From positions 1 through 16,427 of the forward strand of contig CAZXUS010000022.1 in the NCBI GenBank assembly GCA_964643985.1: a DNA stretch of 16,427 nucleotides, written 5' to 3'. How positions within the stretch are numbered: the first letter of the stretch is position 1; every line of letters starts with the position of its first letter. Below are positions 7,786 to 15,324 of the stretch, piece by piece. Origin of the DNA: UBA2773 sp964643985. GTDB lineage: Bacteria > Patescibacteriota > Minisyncoccia > Moranbacterales > DUUL01. The notes under the pieces were generated by a model. It made no database searches, was not told the DNA's origin, and saw only the letters and a program-made list of their open reading frames with translations. A program made the position numbers and the translations under genes.

Positions 7786-10188
7786 ATGTTAGACCAAGCT
7801 ACAAAACGAAAAATTGATTCCGCCCGCAATATTCTTGTTGGTAAAGTTCCTGACCCAAAAGCTCAAGTTGAACAAATCACAATTGCCCTTATCTATAAGT
7901 TTATGGATGATATGGACAAGGAAAATGAGGAAGTTGGGTTGAAAGCTCAATTTTTCATTAATGATTGGAAAAAGTTTTCTTGGACAAAAATTTTAGACAA
8001 CAAACTTTCAGGGCAAGAACGCCTCGATCTTTATGTTCAAGCAATTACAAACATGCCAAAAAATCCGCTTATTCCCCAATTGTTCCGTAATATTTTTAAA
8101 GGCGCATTTTTACCATACAATGACCCACGCACACTCTCACTTTTTTTGAAAGAGATTAATGAATTTAATTACGAAAACAGTGAAAGTTTAGGAAATGCTT
8201 TTGAATATTTGTTATCTTGTTTAAGTGCGCAAGGCGATGCTGGAATGTTTCGCACGCCTCGGCATATCATTGATTTTATTATTGAAATCGTTGGTCCAAA
8301 GAAAAATGAAACAATTCTTGACCCTGCTTGCGGAACGGCTGGATTCTTAATTTCTGCCTACAAACATATTTTGAAGCAAAATAAAGAAAAAGTTCTTACT
8401 CCAGATGAGAAACTGAAATTGATGAATAATCTTGCCGGCTATGACATTTCGCCTGATATGGTGAAACTAGCTCTTGTGAATATGTATTTACATGGATTTC
8501 CAGAACCAAAAATTCATGAATATGACACGCTTTCAAGTGAAAAGCGTTGGGATGAAACTTTTGATGTTATCCTTGCTAATCCACCATTTATGACACCGAA
8601 AGGTGGAATAGTTCCTCATAAAAGATTTTCCATTCAAGCTAAACGAGCCGAAGTGTTATTTGTAGATTATATTGTTGAACATTTGACAGTTAAAGGGCGA
8701 GCTGGAATTATTGTTCCAGAAGGAATAATTTTTCAGTCAAATAATGCATACACGCAATTGCGTAAAAAATTGGTTGAAGATGGACTTTTTGCTGTCGTTT
8801 CTCTTCCTGCTGGCGTTTTTAATCCATATGCAGGAGTAAAAACAAGTATTTTACTTTTTGATAATGAAATTTCCAAAAGAACAAAAGATTTTTTGTTTTT
8901 AAAAATTCAAAATGATGGCTTTGATCTTGGGGCGAAAAGACGTGAGCATGATAAAAATGATTTGCCCTTAGCCTTGGAGATTATAAAAAAATATAAAACA
9001 GCATTGAACAACGGTAAAGTTTTTGAGTTTAACGAAAACGAAAAGCAAGTTGCTCATCTTACTTCTAAAGAAAAAATAATTGCCACAGGTGACTATAATC
9101 TTTCGGGTGATAGATACAAAGAAGTTGTAAGTTTCGCTAATCAAAAATGGAAAATGGTGAAATTGGGAGATATTTGCGAATTTGTCGGGAAAGGAGGCCG
9201 ACCTGCATCTTTCGCTAATGAAAATGGGAATATTCCATTCATCGTTTCTTCATCGTTTGAAAAAAAATGTAATTCTGCTGATTTCGATATAGAAGCGTTA
9301 ATAATTGGCGATGGAGGATCGGCAAATATTCACTACTTGAACGGAAGATTTTCAGCATCTGATCATACTTATGTCTTAAAAAACAAAAGCGAAGAAACGG
9401 TTTTGTTAGGATATGTTTACAGATTGATATTGAACAATTTAGAAATAATTGAAAAAGGTTTTCAAGGGCAAGGTTTAAAAAATGTTTCAAAAAAGCATTT
9501 GAAGTCTATTGAAATCCCGCTTCCACCCATCAAAATTCAAGAGCAAATCGTGACGGAGCTAGACGGTTATCAAAATATAATTTCCGGTGCCAAACAAATC
9601 ACCCAAAACTGGAAACCCAAAATCGACATTGATCCAGAGTGGGAGAAGATAAAATTAGGTGAGATTGGAAAAATTAGTATGTGCAAAAGAGTTTTTAAGG
9701 ATCAAACTAGTATTAACGATGAAATTCCTTTTTATAAAATTGGAACATTTGGGAAAGCTGCAAATGCTTTTATTAATAAAAAACTCTTCGATGATTATAA
9801 GAATAGATTTTCTTATCCGAAGAAAGGCGATGTATTAATTTCAACCTCCGGAACTATTGGGAGAACTGTTATTTTTGATGGTAAGCCAGCTTATTTTCAA
9901 GATTCAAATATAGTTTGGATAGAAAATGATGAAAAGATAGTTTATAATAAATATCTTTATTTAGTTTTCCAGAGTATCAACTGGATTACTACTAAGGGTG
10001 GAACAATTGAAAGGCTATACAATAAATTAATCAAGGAAACCGAAATCTTTATACCATCATTTGAAATTCAAAAACAAATTATAGAAAAAATTGAAGCCGA
10101 GCGTGCATTAGTAGAATCTTCCAAAGAACTAATTGAAACTTACGAACAAAAAACTAAAGAAGTAATTGCTAAATTGTGGGAGGAATAA
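7786..10188 (+). CDS. hsdMS: Fused type I modification/specificity protein (HsdM-HsdS)
   Basis: 800 aa. Residues 1-450 are an HsdM N6-adenine methyltransferase: a helical N-terminal domain, ILDPACGTAGF at 177-187 (AdoMet motif I) and NPPF at 265-268 (catalytic motif IV). Residues about 455-610 and 619-800 are two target-recognition domains of HsdS, each opening with a W/E-K-x-KLG phrase (KMVKLGDICEF at 456; EKIKLGEIGKI at 620); the first closes with IPLPPIKIQEQIV and the second with IPSFEIQKQII plus a C-terminal helix. A two-TRD S moiety implies a split recognition site. Separate hsdM and hsdS genes are the usual form; here there is one open frame without frameshift. It sits 2 bp after the membrane-protein gene and 10 bp before the TIR gene. 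Confidence 0.94.
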   Translation: MLDQATKRKIDSARNILVGKVPDPKAQVEQITIALIYKFMDDMDKENEEVGLKAQFFINDWKKFSWTKILDNKLSGQERLDLYVQAITNMPKNPLIPQLFRNIFKGAFLPYNDPRTLSLFLKEINEFNYENSESLGNAFEYLLSCLSAQGDAGMFRTPRHIIDFIIEIVGPKKNETILDPACGTAGFLISAYKHILKQNKEKVLTPDEKLKLMNNLAGYDISPDMVKLALVNMYLHGFPEPKIHEYDTLSSEKRWDETFDVILANPPFMTPKGGIVPHKRFSIQAKRAEVLFVDYIVEHLTVKGRAGIIVPEGIIFQSNNAYTQLRKKLVEDGLFAVVSLPAGVFNPYAGVKTSILLFDNEISKRTKDFLFLKIQNDGFDLGAKRREHDKNDLPLALEIIKKYKTALNNGKVFEFNENEKQVAHLTSKEKIIATGDYNLSGDRYKEVVSFANQKWKMVKLGDICEFVGKGGRPASFANENGNIPFIVSSSFEKKCNSADFDIEALIIGDGGSANIHYLNGRFSASDHTYVLKNKSEETVLLGYVYRLILNNLEIIEKGFQGQGLKNVSKKHLKSIEIPLPPIKIQEQIVTELDGYQNIISGAKQITQNWKPKIDIDPEWEKIKLGEIGKISMCKRVFKDQTSINDEIPFYKIGTFGKAANAFINKKLFDDYKNRFSYPKKGDVLISTSGTIGRTVIFDGKPAYFQDSNIVWIENDEKIVYNKYLYLVFQSINWITTKGGTIERLYNKLIKETEIFIPSFEIQKQIIEKIEAERALVESSKELIETYEQKTKEVIAKLWEE

Positions 10189-10198
10189 TTAAACCATC

Positions 10199-10594
10199 AT
10201 GAATTACTATCAGACAAAGAAGAAGGTATTTATAAGTTTTGATTTTGATAATGATCAATTCTTGAGGGATTCATTAATGGGACAATGCAAACTTAATGGA
10301 ACGCCATTTGATATGGAAGATTGGTCAGTTAAGGAGCCCTGGAATCAAAGCGAATGGAAGGAAAAATGTTTATCTAAAATCAGGAGATGTAACCTGGTTA
10401 TTGTTATGGTAGGCGAAAGAACGCATTCTTGTAGCGGCGTAAGGGCAGAAATTAAAATGGCAAAAGAAGCTGGTGTTTCCGTAGTTGGTTTAAAAGGTTA
10501 TCCCGATAAAAATTGTCTGAAACCTAATGGTTTGGAGGGGTATTATAAGTGGACATGGAAAAATGTTAAAAATTTAGTTAACGGTGGTAGATAA
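10199..10594 (+). CDS. Small TIR-like protein (ThsB / DUF1863 type)
   Basis: 131 aa. It begins with the first TIR-like strand and loop, KKVFISFDFDND (8-19), continues with an FDMEDWSVKEPW box (37-48), and has LVIVMVGERTHSCSGVRAEI (66-85), where E84 sits at the usual catalytic glutamate position. This is the compact layout of the MTH538/DUF1863 TIR-like family that includes ThsB of Thoeris, whose members use NAD+ to make a signalling molecule or deplete NAD+. The gene starts 10 bp after hsdMS and is followed one base later by a 3-TM protein gene, its probable partner. There is no ThsA gene here. The family call is by motif and fold pattern; the enzymatic activity is inference. Confidence 0.85.
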   Translation: MNYYQTKKKVFISFDFDNDQFLRDSLMGQCKLNGTPFDMEDWSVKEPWNQSEWKEKCLSKIRRCNLVIVMVGERTHSCSGVRAEIKMAKEAGVSVVGLKGYPDKNCLKPNGLEGYYKWTWKNVKNLVNGGR

Positions 10595-10595
10595 T

Positions 10596-11090
10596 ATGGA
10601 GAAAAAAATTTTAAGAAAATCCTTGGATGAATATGGTGAGAATTATTATTCTCATTATTTCGAGCAATATAAAATGTATGTTGAAAGTGCGGAAAAAAAT
10701 AGCGACAGGAGACAAAATGCAAATAATTTCTTTTTAACAATAAATACAGTATTAATTTCTGTGATTGGGTTATCATTTCAAATAAAAATATTAGAAAAGT
10801 TTGACTGGCTAAGGGTTCTGTTCGCTTTATTGGGAATATTAATTTGTATTATTTTTTGGTTTTTATTGAGAGCATATAAACAGTTAAATTCTGGAAAATT
10901 TCAAGTTATTCATGAGATGGAGCAATTATTACCTTTGGCTCCTTATGATTATGAATGGAAAATACTTGGAGAAGGGAAAAACAAGAAAATATATTATCCA
11001 TTTTCGCATATAGAATTATTAATCCCATTTATTTTTGGAATAATATACTTATTTTTGGGTATAGTTTTTTTAGTGACGATTTATGTATGA
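10596..11090 (+). CDS. 3-TM membrane partner of TIR protein (RipA-like/SLATT-like)
   Basis: 164 aa from the ATG at 10596, one base after the TIR stop and behind GGTGG; an in-frame GTG at 10584 would add 4 residues, but the ATG fits better. Hydrophobic segments, counted from the ATG, lie at about 46-63, 72-93 and 139-164. A soluble N-terminal part (YYSHYFEQYKMYVESAEK) and a loop with QLNSGKFQVIHEMEQLLPLAPYDYEW separate them. The SDRRQNANNFFLTIN and KFQVIHEME phrases resemble, from memory, the family labelled RipA-like octameric membrane proteins, which often accompany TIR-like genes. The likely role is a membrane effector or channel triggered by the TIR product. The pairing is seen in the sequence; the function is inferred. 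Confidence 0.85.
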   Translation: MEKKILRKSLDEYGENYYSHYFEQYKMYVESAEKNSDRRQNANNFFLTINTVLISVIGLSFQIKILEKFDWLRVLFALLGILICIIFWFLLRAYKQLNSGKFQVIHEMEQLLPLAPYDYEWKILGEGKNKKIYYPFSHIELLIPFIFGIIYLFLGIVFLVTIYV

Positions 11091-11193
11091 AGATGCTAAA
11101 AGCAAAGGTGTCAGTAGAATCTTCTATAAAGATTATGAAAAATTAGATGAGTTTAGCGATAAAGTTTTAAGCGAGATTAAAAAAGTTTCTTAA
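11083..11193 (+). pseudogene. C-terminal remnant of a receiver-like gene
   Basis: This frame overlaps the last 8 bases of the TM gene and reads 36 codons to TAA at 11191. Its product (EDAKSKGVSRIFYKDYEKLD, then EFSDKVLSEIKK) aligns without gaps to residues 98-128 of the receiver-like protein encoded at 12422-12817 (EEARQKGVTKIVYKDLDRLD, then EFSDKVLDEIKQ). About two thirds of residues are identical, and the DNA has diverged further. The N-terminal three quarters are absent: a stop codon lies in frame just before 11083. It is therefore best read as the surviving tail of a paralogue cut off where the TIR/TM genes joined. Translation as a small overlapping gene cannot be excluded. Confidence 0.7.
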
Positions 11194-11269
11194 ATAAAAT
11201 AATTTTCTATCAAGTAGCTTATCCAGCAACATTTTTTGAAAATAAGGTTTAAGTTTTATTTAAAACAAA

Positions 11270-12058
11270 ATGGTTAATTTTAAAGAAAGGTTAAATTTAG
11301 TGAGGAGCATTTTAACTAATTGCCCCTATGAAACTCAGAAAGAAAAAATAGTAGAGCTTTTTGAAATTACTAAAAACAATACGAGCAAGGAGGATATTTT
11401 GCTAAGACTTTTTGTTGTTGATAGTTGCTATTCGACTAATATGAACAGGAGACTTTTTGGATTTGAAGAGCTAGCAAATCTAATTTTTGAAATTGATTCT
11501 AAATTGGATGAAAATATTAATGTAAAAAAATTTATAGAAAGTAGCTTAAAATTATTAGATTATCCCGTTGGAATTGACAAAAAAGGAAAGTCCAAGGGAC
11601 ATGCTTTTTCTTTGATTACAAAATATATATACTTCAAAACAAAATTTAATTTTCCAATTTATGACAGATTGGTGTTTGATGGACTAAGAGAGGAGGGACT
11701 AGTTGAATTACCCCGAAATCCCTCCAAGGAGTATTTTAAAAGACTTGGGGCCATAAAAGATAAATACAAAGTTTCTTTTGATGATTTAGATAAATATTTT
11801 TGGGTATGTGGAAAAATCAGAAAAGGAAGTCTTTCCTTGTTGATTTCAGATAAAGAGTCGTATGTAGATTTTTTAGATAAATTAAATTTAAGCGACGAGG
11901 AACTAAAATTGGAAAGTGGAGAATTTGATTTGATGTTATCTAGAAAACTAATCTCAAAAAAAGAAGATATTTTTGATAATCAAAAATTTAAAAATATTCA
12001 GAAACTTGCAAAATCAATAGAAAGCGAAAAAATGTTTGGAGGCCTATCGAAAAGTTGA
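11270..12058 (+). CDS. Putative OGG-fold (DNA glycosylase-like) protein
   Basis: 262 aa, soluble, no signal. The central part KGHAFSLITKYIYF (109-122) followed by FPIYDRLV (128-135) resembles the SxASKxxHF...FPIYD block I associate with small 8-oxoguanine-glycosylase-fold proteins found in bacterial defence contexts. K118 and D132 would then stand where the catalytic Lys and Asp are expected. The earlier VDSCYSTNMNRRLFGFEELA (50-69) fits the same family. The C-terminal ~60 residues are charged and probably helical. It follows the receiver remnant by 76 bp of AT-rich DNA and starts a second run of genes. The family call is tentative; an uncharacterised defence accessory is the fallback. Confidence 0.75.
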   Translation: MVNFKERLNLVRSILTNCPYETQKEKIVELFEITKNNTSKEDILLRLFVVDSCYSTNMNRRLFGFEELANLIFEIDSKLDENINVKKFIESSLKLLDYPVGIDKKGKSKGHAFSLITKYIYFKTKFNFPIYDRLVFDGLREEGLVELPRNPSKEYFKRLGAIKDKYKVSFDDLDKYFWVCGKIRKGSLSLLISDKESYVDFLDKLNLSDEELKLESGEFDLMLSRKLISKKEDIFDNQKFKNIQKLAKSIESEKMFGGLSKS

Positions 12059-12084
12059 CCCCTTTAAAATATCAGTGAAATAAT

Positions 12085-12366
12085 ATGAAAAAAATTCCTT
12101 TAAGTAAAATTGAGTTTGGTGATGTCGATTTGGAAACATATAACAAATCTGAATCATATATTCATGTTTATAAGTGTATGAAAAGTGAATGCAGGCTTGA
12201 ATTTATTGTATTTTCTTGGCAAGAAGATTGGTCTGAAAATCATAAGTCATTTTGTCCTGAGTGTGGTGGGAGAGAAAGTATGAAATTGTTCACGAGATTT
12301 GTTAATAGAAAAATATGGGAGATAGTAAGTGACCCTGACTTAGGACAAGAAAAAAGCATTAATTAA
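12085..12366 (+). CDS. Small zinc-ribbon protein, 93 aa
   Basis: 93 aa. C31-x4-C36 and C57-x2-C60 (YKCMKSEC; FCPECGG) make a single zinc-ribbon knuckle pair spaced by about 20 residues. The rest is short and charged, with no catalytic motif. Such ribbons usually bind nucleic acid or a protein partner. It lies 26 bp after the OGG-like gene and 55 bp before the receiver-like gene. I do not recognise a named family. Confidence 0.75.
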   Translation: MKKIPLSKIEFGDVDLETYNKSESYIHVYKCMKSECRLEFIVFSWQEDWSENHKSFCPECGGRESMKLFTRFVNRKIWEIVSDPDLGQEKSIN

Positions 12367-12380
12367 TTTAATGATAAAAA

Positions 12381-12409
12381 TTGATTATAAATTAAATATT
12401 ATATATTAA
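12381..12409 (+). promoter_or_regulatory. Possible promoter for the receiver-like gene
   Basis: TTGATT (12381-12386), a 17-bp spacer and TATTAA (12404-12409) stand 13 bp before the ATG at 12422. Each box matches the sigma70 consensus at 4 of 6 positions. The region is almost pure AT, so chance matches are likely. Confidence 0.25.
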
Positions 12410-12421
12410 AAAAGAATATTT

Positions 12422-12817
12422 ATGAAAATCTTACACACCCTCATCCTTGAAGATGATTTAGAAACTTTATCTTTTTTATTGAAAAAATTATCAAATTTTG
12501 AGAAAAAAGAAGATTATATGTTTAGTTTTGCAGTTACTATTCTTTCTGAATATACTCAAGTAGAGGAGTATGTTAATAAAAAAGAGGATAAGGATTTTGA
12601 TATTATTCTTTTAGATCGAGATTGCAAGGCTTTCGGATCTTTCCACGTATTGGATTTTGAAAAATTTAATGTAGATAAAATAATTTCAATTTCTTCTGTT
12701 CCTGAATACAATGAAGAAGCCAGGCAAAAAGGCGTTACGAAAATAGTTTACAAAGATCTCGATAGACTAGACGAATTTTCTGATAAAGTTCTAGATGAAA
12801 TTAAACAGTTGCTGTAA
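12422..12817 (+). CDS. Stand-alone receiver-like protein (CheY-type fold)
   Basis: 131 aa, about one receiver domain. An acidic pair follows the first strand (LILEDD, D11 and D12), D65 sits at the end of a DIILLDRD strand as the phosphoacceptor, SISS (89-92) takes the conserved Ser/Thr position, and K111 in KIVYKD is the conserved lysine. All key residues are present, so phosphorylation is plausible, but there is no output domain and no histidine kinase in the window. The next gene, 24 bp on, encodes a C-terminal winged helix and could be the output partner. A diverged tail of the same family survives at 11083-11193. Confidence 0.8.
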   Translation: MKILHTLILEDDLETLSFLLKKLSNFEKKEDYMFSFAVTILSEYTQVEEYVNKKEDKDFDIILLDRDCKAFGSFHVLDFEKFNVDKIISISSVPEYNEEARQKGVTKIVYKDLDRLDEFSDKVLDEIKQLL

Positions 12818-12841
12818 GTAAGTAAAAAATAATTTATTAGT

Positions 12842-13303
12842 ATGTCATTAAAAAGGTATAATACGGTTATTTGTGTGGGGCATGGAATGGCCGATATTTC
12901 TTTGGAGGAGAGAAATGAAATGGCTCGAGAGGCTGAGAAAATTTTAAAAGAAGATAGAATTAAGTTTTATAGATCGGGGTATGAGTTTAGATTTGGAGAT
13001 ACTAGGGGGATCGAAGAGGCTAAATTGCAGAAATATATAAAAAAGTTGTTTATAAAAGAAAGCATTCATTTTAATTTTTGGCATGATAGTTTGAAAGATG
13101 CTCCTCAGACTGATGAAGAATTAATCGAGTATTTGAAAGATTTTCTTATTAGAAAAAGAACTCTTACTATTACTGAAGTTCGAGAGGAAGTTAATGTCGG
13201 CAGAAATAGGGCAATCAAATTAATGAATAAACTTGTTGAATGTGGCTTGTCTTTCCCTAGAAAAGATAAAAGAGGTAGTAGATGGAGACTTAAGAAAAAA
13301 TGA
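12842..13303 (+). CDS. Protein with C-terminal winged-helix domain
   Basis: 153 aa. The N-terminal ~90 residues (TVICVGHGMADISLEERNEM, then a charged helix and HFNFWHDSL) are not recognised. Residues about 93-150 form a winged helix: TITEVREEVNVGRNRAIKLM as the HTH, then ECGLSFPRKDKRGSRWRL as the wing. A ParR/transcription-factor-like DNA-binding role is likely for this half. It is in line with the receiver-like gene (24 bp gap) and the next small gene (7 bp gap), so it may be the DNA-binding output of a split two-component-like pair. That link is inference from gene order. Confidence 0.75.
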   Translation: MSLKRYNTVICVGHGMADISLEERNEMAREAEKILKEDRIKFYRSGYEFRFGDTRGIEEAKLQKYIKKLFIKESIHFNFWHDSLKDAPQTDEELIEYLKDFLIRKRTLTITEVREEVNVGRNRAIKLMNKLVECGLSFPRKDKRGSRWRLKKK

Positions 13304-13310
13304 AAAAAAT

Positions 13311-13505
13311 ATGGAAGAAAAAATTAAAAAACTAACTTCATTGTCATATAAAAATAGATTTAGTATTTATTATAAGCCAGATCTTTGTTTGGTAAGAACT
13401 TATTTTAAAAATGGAAGCCAGCATAAAGAAACAGATAAAACAGTAATTGGAGCAATAACAAAAATGATTGATTTCCTTAGGAATCAATCAAGAAATCCAA
13501 AATAA
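13311..13505 (+). CDS. Hypothetical small protein, 64 aa
   Basis: 64 aa from the ATG at 13311. The frame is open further upstream to a TTG at 13233, but that would overlap the winged-helix gene by 71 bp, and the ATG is a better start. The product is basic, with a small beta-like middle (FSIYYKPDLCLVRTYF) and a helical tail (IGAITKMIDFLRNQS). No motif or membrane segment is seen. It ends 2 bp before the next gene, so the two are co-transcribed. The family is unknown. Confidence 0.6.
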   Translation: MEEKIKKLTSLSYKNRFSIYYKPDLCLVRTYFKNGSQHKETDKTVIGAITKMIDFLRNQSRNPK

Positions 13506-13507
13506 AA

Positions 13508-14575
13508 ATGTACAAATACCTTAAAGACAATATTTATTATAGCAATTTCTACGATCAGCTTACTATTGAAGAATGCCAGCGTTGGGAAGATACGAAATAT
13601 TCTAAAGATATTTTAAAACTAAAAGGCAAGGAGAAAAAACTGGAAAAAATAAGAAAAGAATATTTTGAAAAGGTAGTTCTTGATCTTGTGCTTCATATTA
13701 TGAAAGCTGATTATGCTTCAAAAAAATCAGAAGTAATTCAGAAGTGGATTAAGCGTGATGAGGCAAAAGATGAAAAACTTGCTAATGCCAAAGAACCACA
13801 AGGGATCAGATGTTTAAAGTGTGATTCATCATTGGAAGATTGCACCTCTCGTGATCTTATGGATAATCATCAGGGCAAAGAGGAAGTCCTTTTTATGTTT
13901 GAATGCAAAAATTGTGGTAAGCGTAGGTCTTGCTGGGAAGATGGCAAGGAATGGGAATACAAGCCAACTTGCATAGAATGCAAAGCAGAGGTGCAAGAAG
14001 AAAGATCTCGAAAAGACAATGTCATCACCACAAAATATTCTTGTTCAAAATGTGGTCACGATGAAACCGACGTGATGAATCTTGGTAAAAGGAAGGAGGA
14101 GAAAATTGATCCAAATTTTGAGGCTAATCGAAAGAAGTATTGCATATCTGAACAGGAGGGGTTTGAATTTATGAGACAAATTGAAGAAACGAAAAAAATT
14201 GTGGATAAATGGAAAGATAAAGAAGACAATAAAGAGCTTTATGATGCGATTGATAAAATAAAAAAGCTCACTATCCCTGAACTTCAAAATTTGCTTAATC
14301 CGCTAGTTGAAAAATCCGGCTATATTAAATTTGAATTTGAAAAGCCCGAACTTCAAAAAGATGTTATTTTAGGATTCAATTTGCAGGATGCAAAATCTGG
14401 AAGAGAAGAATATGATAGCATTCACGATCTCCAAAAGCTTCTAAAAAATGCCCTGAAGTCAACAAATTGGCGTTTAATGAGCGATGGTGTCAGATATCGC
14501 CTTGGATATCTCCAGGGTCGGTTAAGAGGCGTGGAGGGCGAGGAAAATTTAAAAAACTTATTAAAAATAAAGTAA
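13508..14575 (+). CDS. Multi-zinc-knuckle protein of unknown function, 355 aa
   Basis: 355 aa, soluble. The first ~95 residues are helical and charged (IYYSNFYDQLTIEECQRW near the start). Four CxxC pairs follow: C102/C105, C133/C136, C155/C158 and C179/C182, enough for two zinc ribbons. The last ~150 residues are helical with no recognised motif, ending in WRLMSDGVRYRLGYLQGRLRG (residues 321-341), which could be a nucleic-acid-contacting helix. Adjacent genes lie 2 bp upstream and 9 bp downstream. The double-ribbon core suggests nucleic-acid or protein binding, such as part of a transcription- or repair-like complex. I do not recognise the family, and no nuclease motif was found. Confidence 0.8.
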   Translation: MYKYLKDNIYYSNFYDQLTIEECQRWEDTKYSKDILKLKGKEKKLEKIRKEYFEKVVLDLVLHIMKADYASKKSEVIQKWIKRDEAKDEKLANAKEPQGIRCLKCDSSLEDCTSRDLMDNHQGKEEVLFMFECKNCGKRRSCWEDGKEWEYKPTCIECKAEVQEERSRKDNVITTKYSCSKCGHDETDVMNLGKRKEEKIDPNFEANRKKYCISEQEGFEFMRQIEETKKIVDKWKDKEDNKELYDAIDKIKKLTIPELQNLLNPLVEKSGYIKFEFEKPELQKDVILGFNLQDAKSGREEYDSIHDLQKLLKNALKSTNWRLMSDGVRYRLGYLQGRLRGVEGEENLKNLLKIK

Positions 14576-14584
14576 GATAAATAT

Positions 14585-15304
14585 ATGCCTGAAGTAAAAT
14601 TAGCAACACCATTAAAATATGATCATCCAAAAGGAACCCCGATTACTGTTGTTGACCAATATATAAACAAAAATACGGGTGAAAAAACTTGGTTTGTGGC
14701 TCCAAAAGTGGATGGTTTATATTATGGTAGGGCGGTAAAATTTTTTGAGAAAGCCATAAAATTAAGAAAAAAAGTATTAGCCAGTAGAGGTTTTGTCAAT
14801 CCTAAGGATCATGAGCAGGGAAAGGCTTTTATTAATAAGGACAGGGTCTTTAATTTTTTTACAGAGGCTTGTTCTGGCGTTATTTTATTGTTCGCCGCTG
14901 TCGAATCACTTACTAACACACTTATAGAAAAATCTCCTAAATATGATTTTAAAAAGAAAAAAAGAGCAAAAAGGATTTCGGTGGGGAGGATTAAGATAGA
15001 ATGGGAAAAAGAAAGGGCCTTAACTTTAGATGAATTGATGTTTGTTGGTATTGAAGAAAAGCTAAAGAATGTTCTTCCATGCTTATATGATTTTAAATCA
15101 CCAGCGAGCAAAAACTTTTGGCAGGATTTTAAAAAACTGAAACGATTGAGAAATGGATTTATACATTGTACGCGTAATCATGCTTATGGAGCTAATAAGG
15201 GAGTAAATTCTCTTTATTCGCAATTATTTGATATTGATTTTGAAAAACTTGTTAATAATATAGGCGAGTTGATTGAGTATTTGGATAAGAATACTAGCAG
15301 ATAA
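14585..15304 (+). CDS. HEPN-like protein with intact RN-x3-H motif
   Basis: 239 aa. Around residue 189 the sequence KRLRNGFIH gives R189-N190-x3-H194, the catalytic signature of HEPN ribonucleases. An earlier helix (GVILLFAAVESLTNTLIE, 98-115) and the helix carrying the motif are consistent with a four-helix HEPN bundle. The first ~60 residues (including TWFVAPKVDGLYYG) are an unrecognised beta-like extension. HEPN toxins cut RNA and stop growth in abortive infection or toxin-antitoxin systems. The gene lies 9 bp after the zinc-knuckle gene and 20 bp before a second, Ymh-type HEPN gene. The motif is short, so a non-enzymatic HEPN-fold protein remains possible. Confidence 0.7.
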   Translation: MPEVKLATPLKYDHPKGTPITVVDQYINKNTGEKTWFVAPKVDGLYYGRAVKFFEKAIKLRKKVLASRGFVNPKDHEQGKAFINKDRVFNFFTEACSGVILLFAAVESLTNTLIEKSPKYDFKKKKRAKRISVGRIKIEWEKERALTLDELMFVGIEEKLKNVLPCLYDFKSPASKNFWQDFKKLKRLRNGFIHCTRNHAYGANKGVNSLYSQLFDIDFEKLVNNIGELIEYLDKNTSR

Positions 15305-15324
15305 AGTTAAATTAATATGAATCA

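Noticed and set aside
10584..10598. GTG start for the 3-TM protein
   Set aside because: It would overlap the TIR gene by 11 bp; the ATG at 10596 follows the TIR stop by one base and has GGTGG upstream.
13233..13310. TTG start giving a 90-aa protein overlapping the winged-helix gene
   Set aside because: The 26 extra residues lie within the neighbour's coding sequence in another frame; the ATG at 13311 gives clean spacing.
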